64,000 nt of DNA from Mesostigma viride (lineage: Eukaryota > Streptophyta > Mesostigmatophyceae > Mesostigmatales > Mesostigmataceae): assembly GCA_009746045.1 (NCBI GenBank), contig RPFO01000842.1:1-64000 (forward strand), in the 5' to 3' direction. Below, in pieces: positions 30,746 through 42,272 of the stretch. The position numbers and the translations under genes are program-made. The notes under the pieces are model-generated. The model saw nothing but the letters and a program-made list of their open reading frames with translations, was not told the DNA's origin and did not search any database. Position 1 is the first letter of the stretch, and every line of letters begins with the position of its first letter.

Positions 30746-32254
30746 TTTCTTGGCAAGTCATCAAGACATCAACCTGATGTTGAGTCGCGTGGACAGGTGG
30801 ACTGAACCATCCTCGTGCTTGATACCCATCCTCGGGTTTGATACCCATACACCAACAGGATAATCAGCGAATCGGATGTGAAATGGTCCTTGGAAGAGAT
30901 TCTTTTTTATCACTTTTCCAACGGGGCAATCGTATTCGCCCCCGATATGACACGCAGCTGGGATGCTTGCCCAGGGCGGTTAGCTCCAGGTGACGCTACG
31001 TGTGAGGCACCCATTTTCCTCCAGTCCGGTTGCCCTTGCAATTACAGCTTCCAATTAGTTGGTGGTGGTGATTCCCGCTTCAAGGAATGTTGTCAGTTAA
31101 CCGCAGCAAGAAATCGGCAAGATCCTGGATCGCTATCACTGACTTGGTAACGCTGGCAACTTACACGTTGCGAGCCCGGGAATTTCAGTCCTAACTGGCG
31201 TGAATAAACTGAGTGACTGTGCGTGGTACCCCTTCACCTAACGATCTTCCTATTGGTAAATAAAAATACCCATTTGCCTGGAAGGAAAATGAGTGACTGA
31301 CTGACAGGCGTTCAGATTACGCAACCGTCGCGTCATTGAGTTCCGTACCTCGCGTTGTGGTCTTCTGGACAACAACAAGCTGATTGCTGACCCTCCACGT
31401 TCAGCCGGACAATTCACGTGCTGACCCTCCACGGCTGACGGAAAACAATTGTGCACGCAAGGCTACGGAAGGAATAAAGGCTACGTAAGGAATAAACGTA
31501 CACCTATTTATCCAAGGATTTATCTGGAAAAAAAAATTGTGCACGCAAGGCTACGGGAAGGCACAGGAATAGAGACGGCTTCATTACAGGGCAGTGAAAG
31601 ATTTGCTGGGATACTGGAGTCTGGATTCGCGAGAGGGCGGGTTATTATAGTAGGCAGCAACGACACTAGCCAACGCCGAACACGAATTAGATAAGCACAC
31701 GATGATAAAAATTAGATTCCCAACAATACATTGGCTCATGACTTCTTCGCAGAATCGATCTCGTCTGGCTGCACTGGATAGCTAGCTGTTTCGTCGTCGT
31801 GCACGAAGCCATAACTGAAAAACACGCTTTCTCATCTAGGGTTTGTGGTGAATTCTTTAGGTTGCCAGTAATCCTCGGCAGCTGAATGTGGTGTACTCGT
31901 ACCTGACCTGCTATTGGGAGGTCGGAAGAGTGTGAACGGGTCCCTCTACTCGAAATATGAGGGGCACGGAGTCCTTCCAGTACTGAAACCAAATTTACAC
32001 TGTCTGCACTACCTCACCGGCCATTTGTTACATCATGCTTCCCAGCTGGTACCACGACAGTTGGGACTGTCTCAACCTGGTTCCTCTTGTTGTGAATCCA
32101 AAGTATACAATACGTATGTGTGGTGTATACGATACGGAGTGGTCTGATCAGGGTGTCAGGATTTCGATGCTTCGCATCCGGAGAGCACCCCGAATCTTTT
32201 GTGTCAACTAGTAGGAGATCAGACAGCGGGTTCCCCCCTTCCCAGTTTCCCGTC

Positions 32255-35200
32255 ATGAAGGTCAAGTTTTGGGGCACCAGAGGTTCGATTACCAAGGCAG
32301 GGCCCGGCACATTAAAGTATGGCGGCAACACTAGCTGCGTCCAGGTTATCTCCGATAAAGGAACCATGCTTGTGCTTGACTGCGGAACAGGTGCGCATGG
32401 TCTCGGCATGAGCATTGCCAAGGAGGGCAAGGCTGTCAGTGGGCACATCTTGATCACGCATACTCACTGGGACCACATACAAGGAGTGCCATTTTTCACC
32501 CCACTTTTTATTCCGGGGAATAGCTTCCACATCTATGGCCCAAAGGGCATGGGCGAGAGCATGCGCGAAACGCTGCAGGGCCAAATGCAGGTACGTTCAA
32601 CCGTGGCGCTGGCTTCTGATTTAACCGTGGCTTCTCACTGGCCTCTGACGCGTCTCAGCGCACAAGAGTTTCATGCGAATGGCCCGGCACACTGGGTTGA
32701 AAAGGGCTTAGCTGTAGTTACACTAAATAGTTTGTTCATGGTTTTTCTTACTACTAATTGGAATGCTCTTTGTCCTCGGTTTCAGGGCATTGTGTGTCAT
32801 CCTTCTTACTGGCATGGGGTTCTCGAAGCTAGTGGCTGTGGGCTGGTAAAGCACCCGTATTACCCACAGACTCAGTCTGCTTAAGCCTCTTGAATGCACA
32901 ACCCTGTTCTGGCTCTTCGTGGGGGTTTGAAAGGGGCTTGCGTCGCCATACAGTGGCAAGAGTCTCCCTGGCGTAGGTGGGCACACTTTGGCATGCATCG
33001 TGTCTATGATGTGCAACGCAAATCGCTTTCTGACAGCTGGCAGGGAAATGCATTCATGGTGAAGTGCCTCCTCTCGACTTGTCCCGTAGATACTAGCCTG
33101 TATGTTAGCACTACACTGGTCTCTTTCGGTGTGTGCCTGCGTGTGCGGACGCATGCATTACATGCGTCATAAGCGCTTTCTGGGGTTGGCGAAGTATTTT
33201 ACAAAGACTTCAACATGCATGCGCATGCAGAAGTACACCTATTTAATTATTTTATATTTTTCAATTTTTTAATTATTCATTTATTCAGACCGGCCCGGAC
33301 GGTGCACCCTTGGTATCTGCACGGCATGTGCTTGTGGTTTTGCCACCTGCCCTCACCGTGTGTGCTGGCTGCAGTACACCTACTTCCCGATTTCCATGGA
33401 GGCCTTCAACGCGAACGTGGAGGTGAGTCATAGAAGGCTGCGTGCGTGGAGATAACGCGCAACGTTGTTACGTAGTTTTTTACTGGGGTATCGCCATTAG
33501 GTTGAAGCTGGAGCACCGCTTTTGAGCTGGGAGCTGACCTCGCTTCTCGCATTATGCCCAAGCTGTGTTTCGGGCCAGCCATCCGTAAGTCTTGCTTGAT
33601 CTGCGCCACCAGATACTTTTGGGGGATTCAGTATGTTCCTTTCCTCTTTGTGACGCTGGATTTGGTGTTTCGCTCGCCGCTAGTTGGCTGAGTGGCTTTT
33701 CGTTTCCTTCTCCACCCTGTTTGCTGTGCGCCATCCTGCCTGGCACACCCACAAAACCCCTCACACACAGACGAAGCGATCATTTCCACTAATGTTGATA
33801 CCGATTCCATCTCAAAGTTCGATCTTTTTCCCACAAACGAAGCTTACTATTGTGACTGTCCTTGTTGTCACTAATGTTACTACTACACGTACCATTACTT
33901 GCTGCGCATTATTACTTACTGTCTCATGATCATGTATACACTGTAATTCTATCGTTATTTGCAACGAACGCGTGTTTCTGTTCCTCACCAGTTCCATGAC
34001 CTGGTCGAAGGCACGTTCCAGATCGACGACGTCAAAGTAACGGCGCACTATATGAACCACCCGGCGCTCACCATCGGCTACCGCATCGAGGCCGACGGTG
34101 CCAGTGTGGTGTACTGCACCGACCACGAGCCGCACGACCGGGCGCTGGCGGCGGGGGGGACACCAGGTGGGAGGCCAGCCACAAAAGAGGGGGGAGTGGG
34201 GGTAGGGTATCCAGGTTTGGGGTTGGCGTTGAGGTTTGGAGGCTGGGGGTAGTGGCCTGGGGGTAGGGGAACGGGGTTTGGCAGTTGGGGTAAGGGATTG
34301 TGGGGGTCCAGAGTCCAGGGTTTGGGGTTGCAAGGTGGGGAGCACATGGTTCGGGGTTGGGACAGGGGTGGTGGAAGGGAGCAGAGGTTTGGGTGGGAGC
34401 GGCAGACAGGGGCTGGGGCGGTGGTGGTGGAACAGGGGATTGGATTGGTGGCGCAGGGGGGGCTGAGAACGTTTGGCAGCCCAGGTTTGGTGCCGTGGCA
34501 CCGTCGCACCCTTCATGTACCACAATGTTTTCCCATTTCCCTCGTATCCCCTCCTCTTATTTGACCCACCTGGACTTGATCGTTATCGCTGTTATCTTAG
34601 TTGCTGCCGTCTCCGCTCCAAGGCTTCAAGGTTTATCCTTGCATCTTCCCCTCCTTGAGGTCGACCTTTCTCGTTTTCCCAACAAGCTGCATATCCCCGG
34701 GCCTTGTCTGCCTCTGATGTCCTTGGCTCCCACCGCGTGCCACCATCATCTGCCGCAGAGCAAGGCAGCTCGGACGAAGCGCACTGCCGCTTCATGCACG
34801 GTGCCGACCTGCTAATCCATGACTGCCAGTATAGGTCGGAAGAGTATGCTGCCAAGGTCGGCTGGGGCCACTCGACCATGGAATACGTGGTCGACATGGC
34901 GCTGCATGCGCGGGTGGGTATATAGCTGTATATATACGTTATGCTGATACCATTAGCGCAAGTAAGAGCAATTGCAGGAGCCACTGGTCGACATGGCGTG
35001 GCATGCGCGGGTGAGTTAGCAAGGGTAGTGGTTGTGAGTTTTGACGACCAAGACTCACAGTTGGCACGCCAAGTAATGACTGGTTTGGTGTTCCACCAAA
35101 CCAGTCATTACTTGGCGTGCCAACTGTGAGTCTTGGTGGAACACACCAAACCAGTCATTACTTGTGGTGATAGTAATGTGGGGTAGTACAGGCAAGGAGT

Positions 35201-36573
35201 TGTATGTACATTGTGTGGTTGTATAGTCAAGGAACCACAAGTACAGGTATCAGTAATACTTTGATTAACCCATTCGAACCCCCAACCACCCGTTCCACCG
35301 AGTACGTTGCGCCAAATCGACGAACCTTCCATGCCTGTTCTTTGGCTGTCCCTCCCCTGAGAATCGCAAACCCCGTCCTTGGCCCGTAATCGCTCCTGTC
35401 TTCATAATGCCAGTATCAGCAGTAGTCTTTAGTGTTAGCATTCGTCTTCAGTGTCAGCATTCGTCTTCAGTGTTAGAATTCGTCTTCAGTGTCAGCATTC
35501 GTCTTCAGTGTCAGCATCCGTCTTCAGTGTCAGCATCCGTCTTCAGTGTCAGCATTCGTCTTCAGTGTCAGCATTCGTGTTCAGTGTCATCATTGTTTTC
35601 AGTGTCAGCATTCGTCTTCAGTGTCAGCATTCGTCTTCAGTGTCAGCATTCGTCTTCAGTGTCAGTAGTCTTGATCCTTGTCCCGCCAATACCCTCTTAC
35701 CCTGAACATTTTAAACTCAACTTACGTAGTCAACTCCCATCTTGTCCTAACTCTATGTGTCCCTCCCCACACCCACCCACCCCACTCAAATGCTTCCCCC
35801 CCGCCGCCCCCCCTCCCCCCCCCCCAAAGGTCCACAAACTCGCCCTCTTCCACCACGACCCGATGCGCACCGATGAGGGCGTCGACCTGCTTGTGGCCGA
35901 TGCTAACAAACGCGTCACCACCAAGGTAGCCGCTGCGACTGATGTCGACGATGCATTCCCCGTGGCCACCACGGTCTTTGGTGCGGCCGAGCAAGAGGAG
36001 ATCAAGGTGGAGGCCCACGGGGGTGCCGAAATCACCCTGGGCTCCGACCTGATGGGGCCGGAGATGGCGCGCAGCCGCGAGGCATGGGACATCGAGGTGC
36101 TGAGCAAGGCGCAGCGGCCCCAGTTCTCGGGGAGCAACGCGGACGTGCACCACACGGTGCTGGTGTATGTCACTGACCCGCCCGTGGTCAAGCTGCTCGA
36201 GGAGGCGTTCAAGGGGGAGAGCTACGTGACCGCGCACTGGGCGCAGAGCGTCAAGGAGTACAAAGGGGTGAGTGGAAACGCCAAGAATTACACAATGACG
36301 GGGAAGGTCGGGGTTGGGGTTTGGGGGGGGCTGGTTTGGGGGGTTGGGTGGGTGGGTGGGTGGGTGGGTGGGTGGGTGGGTGGGTGGGTGGGTGGGTGGG
36401 TGGGTGGGTGGGTGGGTGGGTGGGTGGGTGGGTGGGTGGGTGGGTGGGTGGGTGGGTGGGTGGGTGGGTGGGTGGGTGGGTGGGTGGGTGGGTGGGTGGG
36501 TGGGTGGGTGGTGGGTGGGGGTGGGTGGGTGGGTGGGTGGGTGGGTGGGGTTTGGGGCTGGGGGGGTGACGTG

Positions 36574-36604
<31 letters not shown>

Positions 36605-36879
36605 TGGGGGGATGGGGTGGGGAGTGGGGGGTGGGGTGGGGTGTGTGGGGGGTTTGGGGGTGGGGTGGGGGGTGGGTGGGCGGTGGGTTGGCGGGTGGGT
36701 GGGCGGGTGGTGGGTGGGGTGGGGGTGGGGGTGGTGGTGGGGTGGGGTGGGTGGGGGTGGGGTGGGGGGTGGGGGGGGGTGGGGTGGGGGGTGGGGTGGG
36801 GGGTGGGGTGGGGTGGGGTGGGGGGGGGTGGGGGGGGGGGTGGGGGGTGGGGGGGGGGTGGGGGTGGGGGTGGGGGGGT

Positions 36880-36912
<33 letters not shown>

Positions 36913-38642
36913 GGGGGTGGGGGTGGGGGTGGGGTGGGGGTTGGGTGGGGGGGGGGGTTGGGTGGGGGGTGGGGGGTGGGGGGGTGGGGGGGGGGGGGTG
37001 GGGGGGTGGGGGGTGGGGGGGGGGGGGGGGGTGGGGGTGGGGGGGTGGGGGGTGGGGGGTGGGTGTGGGTGTGTGGGTGGGTGGGGGGATTGGGGATTGG
37101 CGGGGGGGGGGGAGGGAGTTGGGGGTTGGGGGTTGGGGGGGGGCAGGTTGGGCAGGTTGGGCTGGGATGAGAAGGGGTTGGACATTGCTGCATGGGTGTC
37201 TCTGTGATCAAGCAAATGTCTGGTTCGAATGTCTGGATTCTTCTGTAGCCTGCTGCCTTTGCCTTCCTATATCCCTCAACGTATGTCATTGGGATGCTAG
37301 TGTTACCTTCCCCAAGTTTGAATTGCCTTGGGGTGGGAAGATAATGGCTACTTCGGTGTCAGCTGCTGCCGGTCGTGAAGCCCGTTGCCTTCCCCTTCTG
37401 CCCTCAATCCCGGTCTCCCATGCAAGACACTGCGCGCCCCCCCCCCCCTAAGACTCCTTTTCCCCCTTGACCCTCCCTTGCCCCGTCTGTCCCTCTGCCC
37501 CCCTCCATCACCCTCTGCGTTCTTCCTTCTCATCTCATGTGCGTTTTCCTTTTTCCCTCCTTGCCCCTACCTCGTCATCCTGCCTGTCTAGCCTCCCTCG
37601 TGTGCTGGCCCCTAAGCACCATCCCTCCCCATCCCCCCCCATCCCTTCCTCTCCACCCCCCCCTGCCCTTGCTCTTTCCCCAGATGCTGCAAACCCACCG
37701 CCCATCCCTGGTGGTACTAGGGAAGTCCCCCGGCGGCGTGGCAGACGCCGGCCTTAAGCTCTTCCCCGAGACCAGGGTGGCGGTGGATGGCGTCGACATC
37801 ATCGTGGTGTGCGAGGATGGCCAGCGGTCGACGGGCCACCTGGAGGTGACCCAGTGGCTGCAGGCGCCCTTCAGCCCCTTTTACGCGCGCACACGCGTGC
37901 GCTCGCTGCTCCTGCGTGTGAGCAGCAAGTGGGTGGCTGCCACGCGTCACATGCAGGAGGAGCAGCGGCTCGACACGCTGCGCAGCCTCCAGGTGCTGGA
38001 CACCGAGGCGGAGCCCAAGTACGTAGTGGTAGTACTACTATCTGTGTGAGTACTTCTACACATAGGCAAGCCCTCCGTGCAGCCTCCAGGTGCTGGACGC
38101 CGAGGCAGAGCCCAAGTACGTGGTGGTAGTGTGACTTTTGACCCAAGTACGTGGTCGTAGTGTGACGATTAACAATTGTGCTAAGCAATCAGAAAGCGTA
38201 GTATCATAGTAGTACCGCGCTTAACAATTGTGCTAAGCAATCAGAAAGCGTAGTATCATAGTAGTACCTCTACAAGTAGGTAAGCCCTCTGTCCAGCCTC
38301 CAAGAGTCAGGCACCGATGCAGGGACCAACTTCATGTCTCCTCAGGGAAAGAACTAGCCAGTTTGTGCAGCTATATAATAAGCCCTACACGCTGCACCGG
38401 CTGCAGGTGCCCATCCGCCCGCCCGTGCGCCCATCCATCCACCCACCCACCCACCCACCCACCCACCCACCCACCCACCCACCCACCCACCCACCCACCC
38501 ACCCACCCACCCACCCACCCACCCACCCACCCACCCACCCACCCACCCACCCACCCACCCACCCACCCACCCACCCACCCACCCACCCACCCACCCACCC
38601 ACCCACCTACCCACCCTCCCACCCACCCACCCACCCACCCAC

Positions 38643-38713
<71 letters not shown>

Positions 38714-39795
38714 TCTATCTGTTCCATGTTGCTAACCCTATCTATCTCCCTATCTCTCTATCTCCCTATCTATCACTTACCAGGTACGACCTGATCACGG
38801 CGCTCGCCTCCAAGCTCTTCCACACCAACATCGCACTCGTGTCCCTCGTGGACAACGAGCGGCAGTGGTTCAAGTCGGCCGCGGGGCTGGACGCGCGAGA
38901 GACGCACCGCGACATGGCCTTCTGCGCGCACGCAATCCTGCAGGAGGACGTGTTCCAGGTGAGCTGGATCTATCGGGTGTGGGTGTGTGGGTGGGGGGGA
39001 TAGCTATAGACATGTGAGATATATCCAGTAGTAGGAAGAATATGCGCGCAATCCTGCCGGATGTGTTCCAAGTTCATGCCGCTGTCGCTCAGCCAAGCCC
39101 TGTGACCATGTGTGTATACAAATGTATGGGAGCCATAGGGTTATCTTATCTTACTCTGCGGAGTTCTGTTAGTCGGCAGGAGGATGCCGTCTAGTTGTGC
39201 GCCGACCTTCTTGCCATACCCCCCCCCCCCCCCCCTTGCTTATCAAGTATCATTCACGTGCCCCTAAAGTACTCGTTATACCCCGCTCCCTCCCCCCTTG
39301 CTTCCACATTCCCGACACCATGGTCAATAGACGCACGCTTCTGGCGTATGGCCCACCTAACCCCACCCTTTGGAATTTCTTGCGCCCCCACCCACCACCC
39401 ACCCACCCACCCACCCACCCACCCACCCACCCACCCACCCACCCACCCACCCACAGATCCCTGACGCCACGATCGACAACCGGTTCGCCGAGAACCCTCT
39501 GGTGACCTCGGGCCCCCGCGTCCGTTTCTACGCGGGGGTACCCCTCAAGATGGACAACGGCCACAACGTGGGTACTCTCTGCGTGATCGACGCTCGCCCG
39601 AAGACGCTCAAGCCCAACGAGGTCGAGCTGCTCAAGCAGCTGGGGCAGACCGTGTCCGCATTCCTGCAGGCGTCCAACGAGGCCGACGATGTGCTGGCGG
39701 CCCCCTTTGTGGCAGGCCTGGCCAGCCCCGTGGCCGCCGCCGCCGCCAAACCTGCGGGGGGGGTCCCCAAGAGTACCGCCTGCTCGATCCAATGA
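32255..39795 (+). CDS. MBL-fold / pseudo-receiver / GAF protein, eight exons
   Basis: The proposed exons are 32255-32590, 33375-33422, 33992-34166, 34759-34913, 35830-36267, 37684-38018, 38784-38958 and 39457-39795. All have GT-AG borders and compatible phases, giving about 666 residues. Exons 1-5 encode a metallo-beta-lactamase fold: [10 protein letters not shown] start, THTHWDH metal motif, [16 protein letters not shown] and a final FHHDP. Exons 5-6 encode a receiver-like fold in which the phospho-acceptor Asp (here LVVLGKSP) and the conserved Lys (here LQAPFSP) are replaced. Exons 6-8 encode a GAF domain ([29 protein letters not shown]). Bacterial proteins share this style. I infer a signalling hydrolase. 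The start codon is chosen by the family's MKVxFWGTRGS opening; upstream sequence is open but unrelated. Confidence 0.85.
34981..35015 (+). repeat. Degraded copy of exon 4's 3' end with a donor-like site
   Basis: ggtcgacatggcgtggcatg plus cgcgg|gtgagt repeats the exon 4 end (34889-34913) and its donor about 97 bases downstream, in intron 4. Confidence 0.75.
35047..35137. repeat. 44-bp perfect hairpin in intron 4
   Basis: Arms 35047-35090 and 35094-35137 are exact complements with a 3-base loop. Part of the arm (caccaaaccagtcattactt) occurs a third time at about 35145-35164. Confidence 0.9.
35417..35671. repeat. 18-bp minisatellite in intron 4
   Basis: The unit agtgtcagcattcgtctt is repeated about 14 times with few changes. 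The long frame across it is a product of the 18-base period. Confidence 0.9.
36345..37150. repeat. (TGGG)n microsatellite and G-rich tract in intron 5
   Basis: About 200 bp of near-pure TGGG repeats is followed by about 600 bp of degenerate G-rich sequence with runs of up to about 30 G. The RNA-sense strand is G-rich and has high G-quadruplex potential. Long frames on both strands here are artefacts. Confidence 0.95.
38079..38130 (+). repeat. Degraded copy of exon 6's 3' end with a donor-like site
   Basis: gcagcctccaggtgctggac and gagcccaagtacgt repeat 37982-38030, including the exon 6 donor. A weaker third copy lies at about 38290-38330. Confidence 0.8.
38172..38268. repeat. Two tandem 52-bp-spaced copies in intron 6
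   Basis: ttgtgctaagcaatcagaaa plus gcgtagtatcatagtagtacc occurs at about 38177 and 38229. Confidence 0.8.
38437..38640. repeat. (CCCA)n microsatellite in intron 6
   Basis: About 50 units of CCCA, with two point changes near 38607-38620. It is the exact complement of the intron 5 (TGGG)n array. Confidence 0.95.
38641..38712. repeat. (CCAG)n microsatellite in intron 6
   Basis: About 17 units of CCAG follow the CCCA array directly. Confidence 0.95.
39042..39075 (+). repeat. Degraded copy of exon 7's 3' end
   Basis: gcgcgcaatcctgccggatg plus tgttccaagtt resembles exon 7's end gcaatcctgcaggaggacgt plus gttccaggt. It lies about 100 bases downstream, in intron 7. Confidence 0.65.
39398..39454. 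repeat. (CCCA)n forming the intron 7 splice acceptor tract
   Basis: About 14 CCCA units run directly into CACAG|ATC at 39456/39457, so the microsatellite itself serves as the pyrimidine-rich acceptor region. Confidence 0.85.
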
Positions 39796-42249
39796 GGGAG
39801 CGCGGCCCAGGGAGAGGGCCATGGTGTGGGGCCGGGGTATGTCCAGAGAGTTTCTCCACAAGATATGATGCAGCGAGGGAGTACTGTATTCGCTCTTGTT
39901 GCCGTGGCAGCTGGGGGGGGCTACGCCTTGTGTCCACCCGGTTGATGTCTTCCGTGCTGATGCTCAGGAGATGTCCTGGCGGCAAAAGCTGGGAGGAGAA
40001 GGAGACGGTGTATTTTACTTTATCATGCTCGCGGCGTTTGCAAACGAAAGCCAGCCGGCCTGTCACTTGCTGCTCAGGTCATTGTGCTGCACTTTGTCAA
40101 GGCGGTGAGGCATGGCAGAGAGGCTGGCTCTTGGAAACGTCTGAGGGATGGGGGGCTACTGTGGCGCTCGTCGCCATGTGCGAGCCTGCAGCCTGTAGTA
40201 AGGCAATCTGGCCTGTATGCCCCAAAGCCATGCCCATCAGGCATGGCAGAAAGGCATGTTATCAGGGCAACCTCATCATGGCCGCGGCTGCTTGGGAGGA
40301 TGACGCGAGGTTGGCCAGGGTTGTTTTACGGTTTTGTAAGGGTTCACGTCCATGCTGCTGTCGAGCGCATGACGGCTTTTTGGGTGTAGAGTATACAGCC
40401 ATGCGACCTCGTGTGTGTGCTGGCGTGTTGTAACAATTTATTATGCGGCACAGCAAAACCTTCCGGTGCAGGCGCGAGCTTCCAGTGGGCGTCCTTCGAG
40501 TGCTTTGAAGCCTTCAAGTGAACGCCTGTGGTCTGAGCGTTGAGGCTCCTGTGGCCCAGGCCTGGAAACGTTCTTGTGGTCGAACCCGGGGTTGCTGGTG
40601 GGCCTGCGCTGGTCCCATCGTGCGCTGGCTCCTGCCCCGATGTGCCGTGGCAAGGGATTATTGAAGCACCAAGCGCCCTTGCACCATTGTCGAAGCACCA
40701 GGGCGGCATTCGTGTAAACGGTCAGACAGGGGGAGGCTGAAGGCCTGCTGCCTGCCCTGACTACCACATTTTGGGTTGGACCTGGGGGGGGGGGGAAGAA
40801 AAATGGGGCTGGAAAAAAAAGAAAAAGGTGGTCGTGGGAATGGACAGCAATTGTGTGTGTGCGCACGCATGTGCTTGTAGTAGTAAGACCATGCCAAGAG
40901 TATTTGGGAGGGGCTTTGGAGGTGGCAGGCTGAATTCACTTGGATAGATGCGGATGTACATGGGGGGGCTTGCCTAGGATGACCCAAAGTTGGAAGTCCC
41001 TGAATTCGGCCAGCACCCAGTCACGCAGTTTCTGGAACCATCCTTTTTGTGAAATGGTGTCTCATCAGCTAGCTCAGATCTCCGTCCTGCTAGGTAGTGA
41101 TCTGGTAAGTTGGGGGATCCACCTGAGGGTTGCCACTTGATGACTGATTATGTATGGTTGGCTGGTTAAGCGCGGTTTATTTGGGGGGTGGTTGCGCATC
41201 CGCTACCAGATAGTCATACTGGATCTGCTTCATGGGTTTTATTTTTGGTAGTCAGTTATTCGCAGTGATGCTGCATTTTAAAAGGTACCTAGGGGAACCT
41301 TGTTTGTCTTGCCTTACTACTCAGCCTTGCTCGTAAATGCTTCTCTATTCAGTCTATGTAGTGCAGGCAAGCAACTCGCCTGATATACCAAATCATAAGT
41401 ACTTGCGTGTCATTAATTAATTAATAAATCAAACCCCGATGGATGGATGGATGGATGGATGGGTACACGCAATTAAATTAACCCCTCAACCGTCTCTGAC
41501 TCGTTACTAAAATGAGTCACGAGTTGCACAGTATGCCACAGGTGTCCCCATTCAGCCTAATTATTTTTTCTAGACCATACTAGGAACCAAGCATAACCAT
41601 ATTAGGGCCCACCTGGGGGTATAGTGGGTGGTCCCAGTGCTAGGCCCCCCTGCTCTATAAATAGCCCCCCCCTCAGGGGGGTACGGTGAGTGTGCGCGGT
41701 GACACCCATATAATGGATGATAGACCCCTTTCCTCGATGAGTTGCCCCTGGGGTTGGTTTTGTAGATAGATTTTTTAGTTAGGATGGGATACAAACACTA
41801 AAAATTGTAACTGCCCCATGGACCCATCAGCTGGTGCAAAAAATAACTGGTGACTATTTTGAGTCACTTTTGGGGGGCTAAAATAGGCACCCTAGTGCAG
41901 TTTTGAACATGGAAATGATAGGTAAGCATGGAGTATTGGCAAACATGCATGCTAACACTTATTCCAACCTGTGTGCCACCAATACCTGCCATAACCACTG
42001 CAGGTCCCTGACGGATATGGTTGGAGACGACTACGCGCGGGTCGCGAGTACGGGCTTCACAACCTTATCATGCATGCTGGAGCACGAATGCCTTGGATTT
42101 CACCCTAGTATTTCAGGGCCGTCGCTACAAGCCACGAGCCACGAGGTAGTCATGGCTGTCGGAGCTCATAACTTTCACGTTTGAGCACCGAATTGAGCCG
42201 TGAATATCACTATCGCTTCGTCTTTCTAAGACGCGCATGCTGATATAAT
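39796..42249. other. 3' UTR of the MBL gene and gene-free spacer
   Basis: No further gene is supported. TGTAA at 40429-40433, about 640 bp past the stop, is a candidate green-algal polyadenylation signal. A short (gatg)n run is at 41440-41462. A TATA-like ctctataaatag at about 41654-41665 sits in a GC-rich hairpin-prone block with no evident gene downstream except the ORF1 element. Confidence 0.45.
40429..40433 (+). promoter_or_regulatory. Candidate TGTAA polyadenylation signal
   Basis: TGTAA is the usual polyadenylation signal in volvocalean green algae. The distance from the stop codon fits their long 3' UTRs. Five bases are expected often by chance, so this is only suggestive. Confidence 0.35.
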
Positions 42250-42272
42250 TTTCCGAATCTAAAAGGCAATAT

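Larger units (their letters stand above)
27412..32254. other. Gene-free repeat-rich region upstream of the MBL gene
   Basis: No gene is supported across 4.8 kb. Frames here are short and show no family signatures. Contents seen: an AT-rich block at 27560-27880, several inverted-repeat elements listed separately, many CCGACTAA/TTAGTCGG units (28680-28950 and 29705-29815, in opposite orientation), three ttctttgtttgtt units at 29140-29310, and a gtgcacgcaaggctacgg repeat at 31451 and 31541. Confidence 0.6.

Noticed and set aside
35407-37451. Very long frames on both strands rich in Trp-Val-Gly or His-Pro-Pro-Thr repeats
   Set aside because: They are translations of (TGGG)n and G-rich simple repeat inside intron 5 and the intron 4 minisatellite, not genes.
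38317-38794. Frames of Pro-Thr-His or Trp-Val-Gly repeats
   Set aside because: (CCCA)n and (CCAG)n microsatellites in intron 6.
41640-41700. Core promoter with TATA box (ctctataaatag)
   Set aside because: There is no transcribed gene in the expected position and the block is a GC hairpin in repeat-rich DNA.
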